Shown in pieces: positions 1-9,562 of a DNA stretch of 64,000 nt; the first letter of the stretch is position 1, and each line of letters opens with the position of its first letter. The DNA comes from an uncultured Prevotellaceae bacterium. GTDB lineage: Bacteria; Bacteroidota; Bacteroidia; Bacteroidales; Muribaculaceae. The notes under the pieces are model-generated. The model did no database searches, was not told the DNA's origin, and was given only the letters and a program-made list of their open reading frames with translations. The position numbers and the translations under genes were made by a program. Location of the stretch: contig CAMJJG010000004.1 in assembly GCA_946406035.1 (NCBI GenBank), forward strand, positions 1-64,000. The letters are read 5' to 3'.

Positions 1-92
1 AGAAGCACTGCGGCACCTGCGGCACCTGCACCGAGCGCCGCCAGGCCCTGCGTGAAGCCGGCATCGACGACCCCACGGAGTACCTCTTTTAG
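1..92 (+). CDS. queC: 7-cyano-7-deazaguanine synthase QueC, C-terminal fragment (5' end outside window)
   Basis: Frame starting at base 3 reads KHCGTCGTCTERRQALREAGIDDPTEYLF* with the QueC C-terminal Cys cluster; queE and queD lie nearby. Confidence 0.8.
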   Translation, partial: KHCGTCGTCTERRQALREAGIDDPTEYLF

Positions 93-280
93 AGATGAGA
101 GATAAAAGATAAGAGATAGGGAGGGCATTTTTTTTGACGGGGTGCTGCTGGTGGGTGCGAGCCAGGCTCGCAATACACTGACGGGCTCGCGATATTTTGA
201 CAAAGGGGGCTCTTTGTTGAATTGAGGATGAAAAAGTGTCTTTTATCTTATCTCTCATGTCTTTTATCTAAAAAAAGTGC

Positions 281-288
281 TACCTTTG
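281..288 (+). promoter_or_regulatory. Bacteroidetes-type -7 box (TACCTTTG) upstream of fabD
   Basis: Matches TAnnTTTG consensus, about 58 nt before the fabD ATG. Confidence 0.5.
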
Positions 289-345
289 CAGCCGCATTTA
301 GAGAAAAATTTCTATAATTAACGATAAAATAAAGATTTCAAAGAA

Positions 346-1224
346 ATGAAAGCATTTGTATTCCCTGGTCAGGGTGCGCAGTTTGTCGGTATGGGCAAGG
401 ACCTGTATGACAACAACGCTCAGGCCAAAGAATTGTTTGAAAAAGCCAATGAGGTGCTCGGTTTCCGCATCACCGACCTCATGTTTAATGGCACAGAGGA
501 AGACCTGAAGCAGACCAAGGTCACCCAACCCGCCGTGTTCCTGCACTCGGTAATCCTCGCGCTCACCATGGGCGACGAGTTCAAGCCCGACATGGTTGCC
601 GGTCACTCGCTGGGCGAGTTCTCGGCACTGGTAGCCGCTGGCGCACTGCCCTTTGAGCAGGGCTTGAAGCTGGTCGAGGCCCGCGCCCTGGCTATGCAGA
701 AGGCTTGTGAGGCCGCTCCCTCGACGATGGCTGCCATCATCGGCCTGCCCGACGAGAAGGTGGAGGAAATCTGCGCCACCATCGACGGCGTGTGTGTCCC
801 CGCTAACTATAACTGCCCCGGTCAGGTGGTCATCTCGGGCGAGATTGCCGCTATCGAGGCTGCTTGTGAGAAATTCAAGGAGGCCGGCGCACGCCGCGCG
901 TTGCCCCTCAAGGTGGGTGGTGCCTTCCACTCGCCCCTGATGGAGCCCGCCCGTGCCGAACTGGCCGAGGCCATCGAGGCTGCCGACTTCTCGGCTCCCC
1001 GTTGCCCCATCTATCAGGACGTGGACGCTAAGCCTCACACCGATCCCGCCGAGATTAAGGCCAACCTGCTCCAGCAGTTGACCGCTCCCGTGCGTTGGAG
1101 CCACATCGTTGCCAACATGGTTGCCGACGGCATGACCGAGGCCGAGGAACTCGGCCCGGGCAAGGTCCTCCAGGGCCTCATCGGCAAGACGAGCCGCGAG
1201 GTGACCCTGAGCGGTCGCCAGTAA
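346..1224 (+). CDS. fabD: malonyl CoA-ACP transacylase
   Basis: MKAFVFPGQGAQFVGMG start and GHSLGEFSALVAAGAL motif. Confidence 0.97.
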   Translation: MKAFVFPGQGAQFVGMGKDLYDNNAQAKELFEKANEVLGFRITDLMFNGTEEDLKQTKVTQPAVFLHSVILALTMGDEFKPDMVAGHSLGEFSALVAAGALPFEQGLKLVEARALAMQKACEAAPSTMAAIIGLPDEKVEEICATIDGVCVPANYNCPGQVVISGEIAAIEAACEKFKEAGARRALPLKVGGAFHSPLMEPARAELAEAIEAADFSAPRCPIYQDVDAKPHTDPAEIKANLLQQLTAPVRWSHIVANMVADGMTEAEELGPGKVLQGLIGKTSREVTLSGRQ

Positions 1225-1247
1225 GCCCGCCGCTTGCACCCATATAG

Positions 1248-1316
1248 AAAACAAGAAATACAAGAGATACAACTTGCCGTGAATCGGCGGTTTGTACTTC
1301 TTGTATTTCTTGTTTT
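1248..1316. terminator. Long inverted repeat between convergent fabD and queE, probable bidirectional terminator
   Basis: AAAACAAGAAATACAAGAgaTACAA (1248-1272) pairs with TTGTActTCTTGTATTTCTTGTTTT (1292-1316), with an inner GCCG/CGGC stem. Confidence 0.7.
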
Positions 1317-1328
1317 TATGATTTTTGA

Positions 1329-1919
1329 TTATTTTATGTCCAGGATGCGGTGGGTCTGTAACGAGAGGCGCCACTCGGGGTGGTCGAGCACGGCCTGGAC
1401 AGTGAGTTGCGTGTTGAGGCGGCATTGTGCCTCGTCGCTCACCCAGCAGGGCTGCAGGTAGCGGTATGTGGCCGAGATGTTGTTGTATTGGGCCAAATCT
1501 TGGCCCACATAGACCACTTTTAACTCATCACACCTGTTGACCACCACAGGCACGTCACCACTGTCGCCGATGCCCGCCTTGGGCGAGAGCGTCACCCAAT
1601 CGATGCCGTGGGGCAGGGGATGGGTGCCATTGGTCTCGATAGCGATGCGCTTGCCTGTCAATTGCTTGAGACCCGCCACAAAGTCATCATCAATCCACAA
1701 CGACGGCTCGCCGCCGGTGAGCACGACGAGCGGCGCCATGGGGTAGCGCATCACTCGCTCGACAATTTCTGGTAGCGACATCATCGTGCCCGGCTCGTGC
1801 CGCGTGTCACAGAAGTCGCACCGCAGGTTGCACCCGCTCAGCCTGATAAACACGCTGGCAGTGCCTGTGTTGTAACCCTCACCTTGCAGCGAGTGGAAGA
1901 TCTCGTTAACCTTCCACAT
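1329..1919 (-). CDS. queE: 7-carboxy-7-deazaguanine synthase (radical SAM)
   Basis: MWKVNEIFHSLQGEGYNTG...GCNLRCDFCDT radical SAM motif; start trimmed from the ORF track to MWKVNE. Confidence 0.93.
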   Translation of the reverse strand: MWKVNEIFHSLQGEGYNTGTASVFIRLSGCNLRCDFCDTRHEPGTMMSLPEIVERVMRYPMAPLVVLTGGEPSLWIDDDFVAGLKQLTGKRIAIETNGTHPLPHGIDWVTLSPKAGIGDSGDVPVVVNRCDELKVVYVGQDLAQYNNISATYRYLQPCWVSDEAQCRLNTQLTVQAVLDHPEWRLSLQTHRILDIK

Positions 1920-2259
1920 CGTTGTCCTCGTCCTTGACGTAGATGGCCAGGTTGTTGGCGCTCTCACGCACGTCGGCGCGGTAGCAGTTGGGCACAGTAT
2001 TGACAATCCAGCGGGCGATGTTCTCGGCTGTGGGGTTGAAGTCCAGCACCTCGTTCAGGTTGCGGTGGTCCAGCTTGCCGTGCACCATCTCCTTGATGAG
2101 GGTGAAATCGGTCACCATGCCGTTGTCGTCCAGCTCACGGGCCTTGCAATAGACGTTAACAATCCAGTTGTGGCCATGCAGGTTCTCGCACTTGCTGTTG
2201 TGGTCCAGATACAGCATGTGGGCCGATGATATCTCTATTGTCTTTTGTACGTAATACAT
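1906..2259 (-). CDS. queD: 6-carboxytetrahydropterin synthase QueD
   Basis: MYYVQKTIEISSAHML...CENLHGHNW motif; overlaps queE by 14 nt. Confidence 0.93.
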   Translation of the reverse strand: MYYVQKTIEISSAHMLYLDHNSKCENLHGHNWIVNVYCKARELDDNGMVTDFTLIKEMVHGKLDHRNLNEVLDFNPTAENIARWIVNTVPNCYRADVRESANNLAIYVKDEDNDVEG

Positions 2260-2303
2260 ATTCTTGTATTGATTGAGTATTAATTGTGTTGATTGAACAG
2301 GGT

Positions 2304-3824
2304 TTATTTTCGCTTATTCCTGGGTTGGGGCACCGACTCGTTGAAGTGCATGTAATAGATGGCATTGATGACGCCCTTGTCATAGCCCAGTGTCAGTGCC
2401 GTCAGGTAATCGCTGCAGAAGATGCCGTCACGGGCAAACACCAGCCCCTTGGTGCCCAGGCGGCTTTCTACTTTCTTGACAACGGCCTGCTCGGTGCTCG
2501 AGGGACAATGGTTCACGTTGAGCGACATGATAACGCGGTTGACGCGGGCATCATAGTTGAAGCTTGCAGCGGTGCTGTCGGCGTTGGCTGTCGCTACCTC
2601 GCGGTCGAACACATACTGGATGATGTATGGTCCCTGAGGCATGACCAGGCTGTTGCTACCGGCATACATGCGTGCATCGGTCCCCAGCATGCCATTCATG
2701 TCCATCAGGGTCGTCGATGCGTTGGCACCACAGGCACTGGTCTCGTCAAACATCATCATCAGTGACGCCGCTGCCAGGTCTGTGTCAATAAAACCGCGGG
2801 TGGCAAAGGGGTTATCCTCGCTCACATGGGCGTTGCTGAACTTAACGTTGCCCACGGCCTTGCCGTTGCGGTCGATGATATGATAGGTGTCACCGTCAAC
2901 GGCAATCAGGCGCTCGCCATTGATGTCGATCAAGTTGTCATGCTCGATGGGCACAAGCACTTGGTTATTCTTATCGACCATGCCTGTCTTTTTACCCTTG
3001 ACAACGATATAGTCGCCAGCAGGCGTACGGGAATAGTTGTCATATCCCGCTTTTTCCACCTTCTCCTGGTCGGCAATGGGGTTATCGACCTCTTTGCCCT
3101 CGGCATTCAGGCACACGAGGGTGTCGCCCTTCACGACAGGCAACACGCCGTTGATGTAGTAGGGCTGCACGGGCTGATATTCGCTCGAACTGGCCGTGAA
3201 CATCACCTTGCCGCCCTTGTCGATGACCGTGAAGTTGACGGCACTGTCGCTGGCCTGCTTCTCATCGATGACCAGGGCCAGATCATTGTATAGGAACAGG
3301 TTGGCGCTACTATAGCTGGCGGGGACAATCGTGTCACCGCTGGCGTTGATATAGCCCCACAAGCCGTTATCGTTCTGGATGGCAGCCATGCCACGGGCAA
3401 ACATCGAGCATTGTGACACTTCCTTGGGCAGCTCCTTGATGACGGCGCCCTTGCGGTCGATGACACACAACGGACCGCCCACCCGGCTGCAGACGGCGAT
3501 GCCATCGTCGCTGAACGACGTCACACTGCCAAAGTGCCCTGCTACGGGCTGGGTGGGTGCGCTCACGTCATAGTAGTCATAACTGCCATCGTCGTTCATC
3601 ACATAGTACATGCCCGCTACAATGGGTGACGGCGGGTTGACAAAGGCGTCCTTTGCTACCACCTCGCCGGTCTGCACGTCGAGGATGGACCATTTCTCGC
3701 TCCCAACCAGTTGAATGGGCAAGTACTGGGTTTTATACTGGTAAGTAGTGTCTTTACTGCCACATGCTGTCAGCAAAATGGCAATGACTGTTGCTATCGT
3801 AAATCTTGAATAAACCATGTTCAT
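2304..3824 (-). CDS. WG-repeat-containing lipoprotein
   Basis: Lipobox ILLTACGS; WG-like repeats (LWGYINASGDTIVPASYSS). Confidence 0.7.
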   Translation of the reverse strand: MNMVYSRFTIATVIAILLTACGSKDTTYQYKTQYLPIQLVGSEKWSILDVQTGEVVAKDAFVNPPSPIVAGMYYVMNDDGSYDYYDVSAPTQPVAGHFGSVTSFSDDGIAVCSRVGGPLCVIDRKGAVIKELPKEVSQCSMFARGMAAIQNDNGLWGYINASGDTIVPASYSSANLFLYNDLALVIDEKQASDSAVNFTVIDKGGKVMFTASSSEYQPVQPYYINGVLPVVKGDTLVCLNAEGKEVDNPIADQEKVEKAGYDNYSRTPAGDYIVVKGKKTGMVDKNNQVLVPIEHDNLIDINGERLIAVDGDTYHIIDRNGKAVGNVKFSNAHVSEDNPFATRGFIDTDLAAASLMMMFDETSACGANASTTLMDMNGMLGTDARMYAGSNSLVMPQGPYIIQYVFDREVATANADSTAASFNYDARVNRVIMSLNVNHCPSSTEQAVVKKVESRLGTKGLVFARDGIFCSDYLTALTLGYDKGVINAIYYMHFNESVPQPRNKRK

Positions 3825-4107
3825 TAATGTCGATAATTGTGTATTTGAGGCTACAAACTTAGTGAAAAATACCTCAACAGCGCCCAAAATCGACAATAAT
3901 AAACATTTTTTATCTATTTGGCTTTTCAGGTTTACCGTTTTTTATCAATTTTTAGATTTATGAGCATCAGCTGATACTGTTCAACAAGAACGTCGCCCAG
4001 CAACTCACACGTCCATAAATAGCAAAGGCGCTAAGCTCAAAAATCAACATCTTAGCGTCCTTGCTACTTATCGAGGGGGTAGCCGGTGATTATTCAATCT
4101 GTCATTG

Positions 4108-6477
4108 TCACAGTAACCTGGCCAGCTGGTAGAAGATAAACGACACGAGCCACGCTACTCCTGTGGTGTAGAAGATCTCAAATATCATCCACTTGGTCCC
4201 CGCCTCGCGCCTGATGGCCGTCAGAGCGGCGATGCAAGGGAAATAGAGCAGGATGAACAGCATGAACGAGTAGGCAACGGTTTGGTCAAACACATGTTCA
4301 CCATTGGGTTTAGTGGCTGTTTGCAGTTTCTCCTTCAAGGGAGCCGATTCCTCGGTAGCGTCAGCCTCGCCGGTGTAGAGTACGCCCATGGTAGATACGA
4401 CAATCTCCTTGGCTGCGGCACCCGTGAGCACGCTCACGCCCATCTGCCAGTTGAATCCCAGTGGAGCAACAAGGGGTTCGATGGCTTTACCCATCTGGCC
4501 CATGTAGGAGTTTTCGATTTGCTCCTGGGGTGTCTGCCCCTCATGACGAGGGAAGTAGCCCAGAGCCCACACGACAATTGATGCTGCAAGGATGATGGTC
4601 GCCATCTTCTGCAAGTATTGCTTGCCCTTGCTCCACATGTGGATAGTGGCATTGCGGGCTGTTGGCTTGCGGTAAGGGGGCAATTCCATCACAAACTGGG
4701 TTTTGTCATGCTTCAGGACGGTCTTGCTCAGCACGATGGCGGTAATGGCGGCGATAAGAATGCCGATGAGGTACAGACTCATTAATATCATGCCCTGATT
4801 GGCGGTGAAGAAGGCGGCCACAAGCAACAGGTAGGCCGGCAGTCGCGCCGAGCACGACATAAACGGGATGGTGAGGATGGTCACCAGGCGGTCGCGCCGG
4901 TTCTCAAGGGTGCGGGTTGCCATAATGGCGGGTACGCCGCAGCCAAAGCCGATGAGGTAGGGAATAAACGACTTGCCGTGCAGGCCCACGCGGTGCATGA
5001 TGCGATCCACGATGAAGGCGGCACGTGCCATGTAGCCACTATCCTCGAGCAGTGATATGAAGAAAAACAGAATCAGGATTTGGGGCAGGAACACGAGCAC
5101 GCCTCCCACACCTCCAATGATGCCGTCAACTATCAAGTCGCGCAGGATGCCGTCGGGCATGGCATTGCCTATCCAGTCCCCCAGCCAGGCTATACCGTTC
5201 TCAATCCACTCCTGCGGGTAGGCACCCAGGGTGAAGGTGGCCTCAAACATGAGCCACATGAGCACCAGCAGGATGGGCAGGGCCAGCCAACGGTTGGTCA
5301 ATAGGCGGTCCAGCGAGTAACCGGGCTTGGTGACATCACTGGCTCGCTCTGGGTTCGGGGTGAGTACCTCGGCAAGAGCGCCTCTCACAAAGCCATACTT
5401 CAAGTCGGTGAATATGCTCACGATATCGCTGTTATAGTCCCGCTCGATGCGCTGGCGCATCTCCGTGGCCCTGGTCTTCACTTGCTCGGCATTGTCCTGA
5501 CCATTAACCAACTCGAGGGCGTGTTGGTCGTTCTCGATGATCTTGAGCACGGTATAGCGGTCAAGACTGGGGCACATGGCGCCCAATTCTTTCAGGCAAT
5601 CCTCGATGAGCGTGCCATAGTTCACGTTGTGGTGACGTGTCTCGTTCTCGCTTTCGTTAATCGCATCCATTGTCGCTGCCAGCACGTCTTTCACTCCGCG
5701 TCCATTATGGGCGGTCAGCGGCACCATTCGGGCGCCTATCAGGCGGCTCATCATTTCCACGTCAAGGCGGTCGCCGCTTTTTTCCATCTCATCCCACATG
5801 TTTAGTGCCACAACCATGGGAATGTTCATGTCCATAATCTGGGTAGTCAAGTACAGGTTGCGCTCCAGGTTGCCGGCGTCCACGATGTTGATGATGGCGT
5901 CTGGGTGGTTGTCGCGCAGGTAGGTGCGCACATACATTTCCTCGGGCGAGTATTCGGTCAACGAGTAGGTGCCTGGCAGGTCCACCAGTTGCACCCGTCG
6001 CCCATCGATATTGAACCAGCCTTCCTTGCTGTCAACGGTTACGCCTCCATAGTTGCCCACTTTTTCGGTGGCCCCTGTCACATTATTAAAAAGTGACGTC
6101 TTGCCGCAATTTGGGTTACCAACGAGCACGACACGCAACACGTCGTCGGCCATGGGATCAACTCCAGTCACAGTGGTCTCGACCGTGCCGTTAAAGACGT
6201 CTTCCTTGTTAGTGATATCTACGTCGGTGTCGGTGATTTCGACCTGTGCTGCTTCGCTGTGGCGCAGCGAGATGTGAGAACCCATAATCATGTACTCAAC
6301 GGGGTCTTGCAGTGGCGCGTTCTTCATGACAGTGACACGGGCACCGCGAACAAATCCCATCTCGAGCAGTCGTTGCCTGAATGCACCATCTCCCTTGACA
6401 TGTACCACTTGTATTGTCTTTCCAACGGGCTCATTGTCGAGCGGGCGTGTCGTGAAGTCGTTTTTATTAGTTTTCAT
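4108..6477 (-). CDS. feoB: Ferrous iron transporter, FeoA-FeoB fusion
   Basis: N-terminal FeoA-like domain (RQRLLEMGFVRGARVTVMKNAPLQDPVEYMIMGSHISLR) followed by FeoB G domain (GNPNCGKTSLFNNVTG, DLPGTYSLT) and membrane region. Confidence 0.95.
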   Translation of the reverse strand: MKTNKNDFTTRPLDNEPVGKTIQVVHVKGDGAFRQRLLEMGFVRGARVTVMKNAPLQDPVEYMIMGSHISLRHSEAAQVEITDTDVDITNKEDVFNGTVETTVTGVDPMADDVLRVVLVGNPNCGKTSLFNNVTGATEKVGNYGGVTVDSKEGWFNIDGRRVQLVDLPGTYSLTEYSPEEMYVRTYLRDNHPDAIINIVDAGNLERNLYLTTQIMDMNIPMVVALNMWDEMEKSGDRLDVEMMSRLIGARMVPLTAHNGRGVKDVLAATMDAINESENETRHHNVNYGTLIEDCLKELGAMCPSLDRYTVLKIIENDQHALELVNGQDNAEQVKTRATEMRQRIERDYNSDIVSIFTDLKYGFVRGALAEVLTPNPERASDVTKPGYSLDRLLTNRWLALPILLVLMWLMFEATFTLGAYPQEWIENGIAWLGDWIGNAMPDGILRDLIVDGIIGGVGGVLVFLPQILILFFFISLLEDSGYMARAAFIVDRIMHRVGLHGKSFIPYLIGFGCGVPAIMATRTLENRRDRLVTILTIPFMSCSARLPAYLLLVAAFFTANQGMILMSLYLIGILIAAITAIVLSKTVLKHDKTQFVMELPPYRKPTARNATIHMWSKGKQYLQKMATIILAASIVVWALGYFPRHEGQTPQEQIENSYMGQMGKAIEPLVAPLGFNWQMGVSVLTGAAAKEIVVSTMGVLYTGEADATEESAPLKEKLQTATKPNGEHVFDQTVAYSFMLFILLYFPCIAALTAIRREAGTKWMIFEIFYTTGVAWLVSFIFYQLARLL

Positions 6478-6526
6478 ATTCGGATAAAAAATTCTCATTT
6501 CGTGTATGTGCACAATTTTACAAGTG

Positions 6527-6557
6527 CAAAATTACATCACATGTTTCCCTGTCACAA
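6527..6557 (-). promoter_or_regulatory. feoB promoter (minus strand TTG-N20-TAATTTTG)
   Basis: On + strand: CAAAATTA 6527-6534 and CAA 6555-6557, 20 nt apart. Confidence 0.6.
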
Positions 6558-6689
6558 TCCCTAAAAGATGGTGTTTTTTCATTTTTTACCTCCCTAAAAG
6601 CGGGTAATTTCATCCCCAATATGAGTGATTTAGTTAACGGATGTTAAAAATCAGGACGCGATTAAACTTTCTTGCCTTTTGTTAGTCAA

Positions 6690-6847
6690 TAAATCGACGA
6701 CATTAAAAAATGCTTCAAACAATTTAAACGACTTTTTCTAATAATAAAACAATTCAACCTTGTGTCAAACTGCTGACGAAGCATCACGCGACACAGAACA
6801 TATAGGTCCCGCCAGACACTCTCATGTCTCGGGACTTTTGTTTTTTT
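6690..6847 (+). ncRNA. Candidate small RNA with intrinsic terminator, no ORF
   Basis: Hairpin TGTGTC(6761-6766)/GACACA(6790-6795) with inner TGCT/AGCA; then GTCCCG..AGACA-CTCTCA-TGTCT..CGGGAC (6806-6835) followed by TTTTGTTTTTTT. There is no + strand gene upstream. The 5' end is approximate. Confidence 0.5.
6806..6847 (+). terminator. Rho-independent terminator with no upstream + strand CDS
   Basis: 11-bp stem with CC bulge, 6-nt loop, U-rich tail. Confidence 0.8.
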
Positions 6848-6953
6848 GTACGCGTGAAAATTAGATTTTAATGTGTATAGTCGGGTTTTTCACGCCTTTT
6901 AACTGCCATATCAACAATTTTGAGTAATTTTGCACGTTTTTTTGATAGAGGAC

Positions 6954-7667
6954 ATGGCTAACATCCTAAATATAGAAACTTCGACTGACGTGTGCTCGGT
7001 GGCCTTGACCAGCGAGGGACAGGTGCTGGAACATAACGAGAACTATGAGGGACAGACCCATGCCACGCTCTTGAGCCAGTATGTCAAGAACTGCTTGCAG
7101 TATGCCCAATCGCGTGAGATGAAGCTCGATGCCGTTGCCGTGAGCATCGGTCCGGGATCCTATACGGGATTGCGCATCGGCTTGAGCGAGGCCAAGGGGC
7201 TGGCTTTTGGCCTCGATGTCCCCCTCATTGGGGTGAACACGTTGCAGCTGCTCGCAGTGAGCACAATGTTCAATCACTTTATCGAGGAGGACGATGTGCT
7301 CTATGTCCCGATGATCGACGCCCGCCGCATGGAGGTTTACACCGCTGCCTATAATGCAGCGCTCGAGCCGGTAATCGAGCCCCAGGCGATGATTCTTGAC
7401 GAGCACTCGTTTGAGCACTTGCTCGATGGGCGACACACCCTCATTGTCATGGGCAATGGCAGTGACAAAGCCCGCCAGGTGCTCACCCATGAACGCGTGC
7501 GGTTCATTGACTCAATCAAGCCCGTTGCACTCGAGATGATGGCTCTGGCCGAGAAAGCCTATCGTGAGAAGGATTTCATCGATGTGGCCTATAGTACACC
7601 TCTCTATCTCAAGGATTTCCAGGCTACCAAGCCTCGAAATCCGCTACAAGGCCTACAGGCCAAATAA
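6954..7667 (+). CDS. tsaB: tRNA threonylcarbamoyladenosine biosynthesis protein TsaB
   Basis: MANILNIETSTDVCSVAL and VSIGPGSYTGLRIGLSEAKGLAFGL motif. Confidence 0.93.
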   Translation: MANILNIETSTDVCSVALTSEGQVLEHNENYEGQTHATLLSQYVKNCLQYAQSREMKLDAVAVSIGPGSYTGLRIGLSEAKGLAFGLDVPLIGVNTLQLLAVSTMFNHFIEEDDVLYVPMIDARRMEVYTAAYNAALEPVIEPQAMILDEHSFEHLLDGRHTLIVMGNGSDKARQVLTHERVRFIDSIKPVALEMMALAEKAYREKDFIDVAYSTPLYLKDFQATKPRNPLQGLQAK

Positions 7668-7724
7668 GCCCGAAAGCGAAATTGGATTTTCGCAGTCAAA
7701 TTTTTTGTTGTAACTTTGCAGATT

Positions 7725-8321
7725 ATGTTGACCTATAACTCACAACTCAAGACACTCGTGCTGCCAGAATATGGCCGCAACATACAGCAGATGGTGGATT
7801 ACTGCATCACCATCGAGGATCGTGACGAGCGCACCCATTGCGCTTACACCATCGTCCAGAACATGGCTAACATGTTCCCCCAGCTGCGTGCCGAGACCGA
7901 TTATCAGCACAAGCTGTGGGATCACCTCATGATCATGAGTGGCTTCAAGCTGGATGTTGACTTCCCCTTCGATGACATCATCCGTGAGGAGAATCTGGAG
8001 ACCAAGCCGGCCCCCATACAGTATGAGCTCGAGCCGATCAAGTATCGACACTATGGCAAGAACATCGAGCGCATGATCGAGCGTGCCGCCAGCTACCCCG
8101 AGGGTGACGAGCGTGATGCGCTGGTCATGCTGCTGGCCAACCACATGAAGAAGCTCATTTACCAGATCAGCAACGAGGATGTTGACGATGCCAAGATTTT
8201 CAAGGATCTGGAGCGATACAGCCACGGGCAGATTCGCCTCAACCCCGAGACCCACCACTTGCACGAGTATCAGATCGTCAGGCCCGCTCAACCCACTGGC
8301 AAGAAGAAAAAGAAGAAGTAA
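7725..8321 (+). CDS. DUF4290 family protein
   Basis: MLTYNSQLKTLVLPEYGRNIQQMVDYC, characteristic Bacteroidetes family; preceded by TAACTTTG at 7711-7718. Confidence 0.8.
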   Translation: MLTYNSQLKTLVLPEYGRNIQQMVDYCITIEDRDERTHCAYTIVQNMANMFPQLRAETDYQHKLWDHLMIMSGFKLDVDFPFDDIIREENLETKPAPIQYELEPIKYRHYGKNIERMIERAASYPEGDERDALVMLLANHMKKLIYQISNEDVDDAKIFKDLERYSHGQIRLNPETHHLHEYQIVRPAQPTGKKKKKK

Positions 8322-8327
8322 AACGGC

Positions 8328-8867
8328 ATGATTACGCGCGACGAACTCATAGCCATCGGCCACTACAACAAGCCTCACGGTGTTGCGGGAGAAATCTCGG
8401 CAACGCTCGACGTCGATGTGGACGTGTTGCGTGCCCTGTCATGCCTGGTGAGCGAGATCGACGGCATCTTTGTCCCCTTCTTTGTCAACGCATTGAGGCC
8501 CAAGACGGCCGACTCGGTGCTGATGACCATCGACGGCATCACGAGCGAGCTCGAAGTGGCACGGCTGGTCAATAACGACATCTATGCCCTCAAGCGCGAA
8601 TTCCTGCAAGAGAGCGAGGATGCCGATGCCGACGGCTATCCGCTGGACTACTTTATCGGTTTTGACCTCCAGGATGCCGACGGTACCCTGATTGGCAAGA
8701 TTGTCGATGTGAACGAGCAGACCGAGAACGCGATCTTTATCGTCAATCGTGGCAGCAATGACGAGGTCATGGTACCAGCCAGCGATGACCTGATTGTCGA
8801 GTTTGATTTGGATAAAAAGGTGATGGTCATGGACCTGCCCCAGGGACTACTTGACCTGAATGAATAA
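8328..8867 (+). CDS. rimM: 16S rRNA processing protein RimM
   Basis: IGHYNKPHGVAGEI start and C-terminal PRC-like barrel. Confidence 0.92.
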   Translation: MITRDELIAIGHYNKPHGVAGEISATLDVDVDVLRALSCLVSEIDGIFVPFFVNALRPKTADSVLMTIDGITSELEVARLVNNDIYALKREFLQESEDADADGYPLDYFIGFDLQDADGTLIGKIVDVNEQTENAIFIVNRGSNDEVMVPASDDLIVEFDLDKKVMVMDLPQGLLDLNE

Positions 8868-8879
8868 ACTTGATTGTAG

Positions 8880-9530
8880 ATGAGACAACGTGTAACACAT
8901 ATCTTTTTGCTGGCGACCTTGACGCTGCTCATGCTGGCATGCCCACAGGAGTCGTTTTCCAGGGACACCGACGACATCTATGAGTTGTCGCTCGACGAGA
9001 ACCTGGCCACCCCCGTGATCAAGAACGACAAGCAGGCCGGCAAGATTCAGGATTTTCAGTACGACATGGCAGTGGCCTTCAAGCGCTCTAACTATGATGT
9101 CGAGATCATGCGAGACGACGAGGTCATCGTTATCACCATCCCTGCCAGCCAGCTGTTTGACCCCAACGACACCGTCGTGACACCTGTTGGCGAGTCGCTT
9201 CTCAAGCCGTTCCTCAGGATGCTCAAGAACCCCGGATTCTACAAGATGCTGCTGGTCATGCACAGCGACAACACCGGCAGTTCGATGTACACCCTGAACC
9301 TCACCCGACAGCGCGTCAACGCCGTGTTCGACTGGTTTGACGCCAACGGCTCGGTGGACTATGTGGTCCCCTATGCGCTAGGCGATACCGACCCCCTCGT
9401 TGATAACAACTCGGTCGATAACCGCAAGACCAATCGCCGTCTCGAGATTTTCCTCGTGCCCGAGAAGACCATGATCCAGCAGGCCAAGAAGGGCATCATC
9501 AACATCAGCCACATCGCTAAAGAGAAATAA
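8880..9530 (+). CDS. OmpA-family (C-terminal domain) envelope protein
   Basis: Signal peptide; [31 protein letters not shown]...[10 protein letters not shown] OmpA-C pattern. Confidence 0.75.
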   Translation: MRQRVTHIFLLATLTLLMLACPQESFSRDTDDIYELSLDENLATPVIKNDKQAGKIQDFQYDMAVAFKRSNYDVEIMRDDEVIVITIPASQLFDPNDTVVTPVGESLLKPFLRMLKNPGFYKMLLVMHSDNTGSSMYTLNLTRQRVNAVFDWFDANGSVDYVVPYALGDTDPLVDNNSVDNRKTNRRLEIFLVPEKTMIQQAKKGIINISHIAKEK

Positions 9531-9562
9531 CAATACAATACACATATTTTTATAGATTAGAA

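Noticed and set aside
298-1425. 375-aa minus-strand ORF over fabD
   Set aside because: Antisense to a clear fabD; low-complexity translation that reads through the terminator hairpin.
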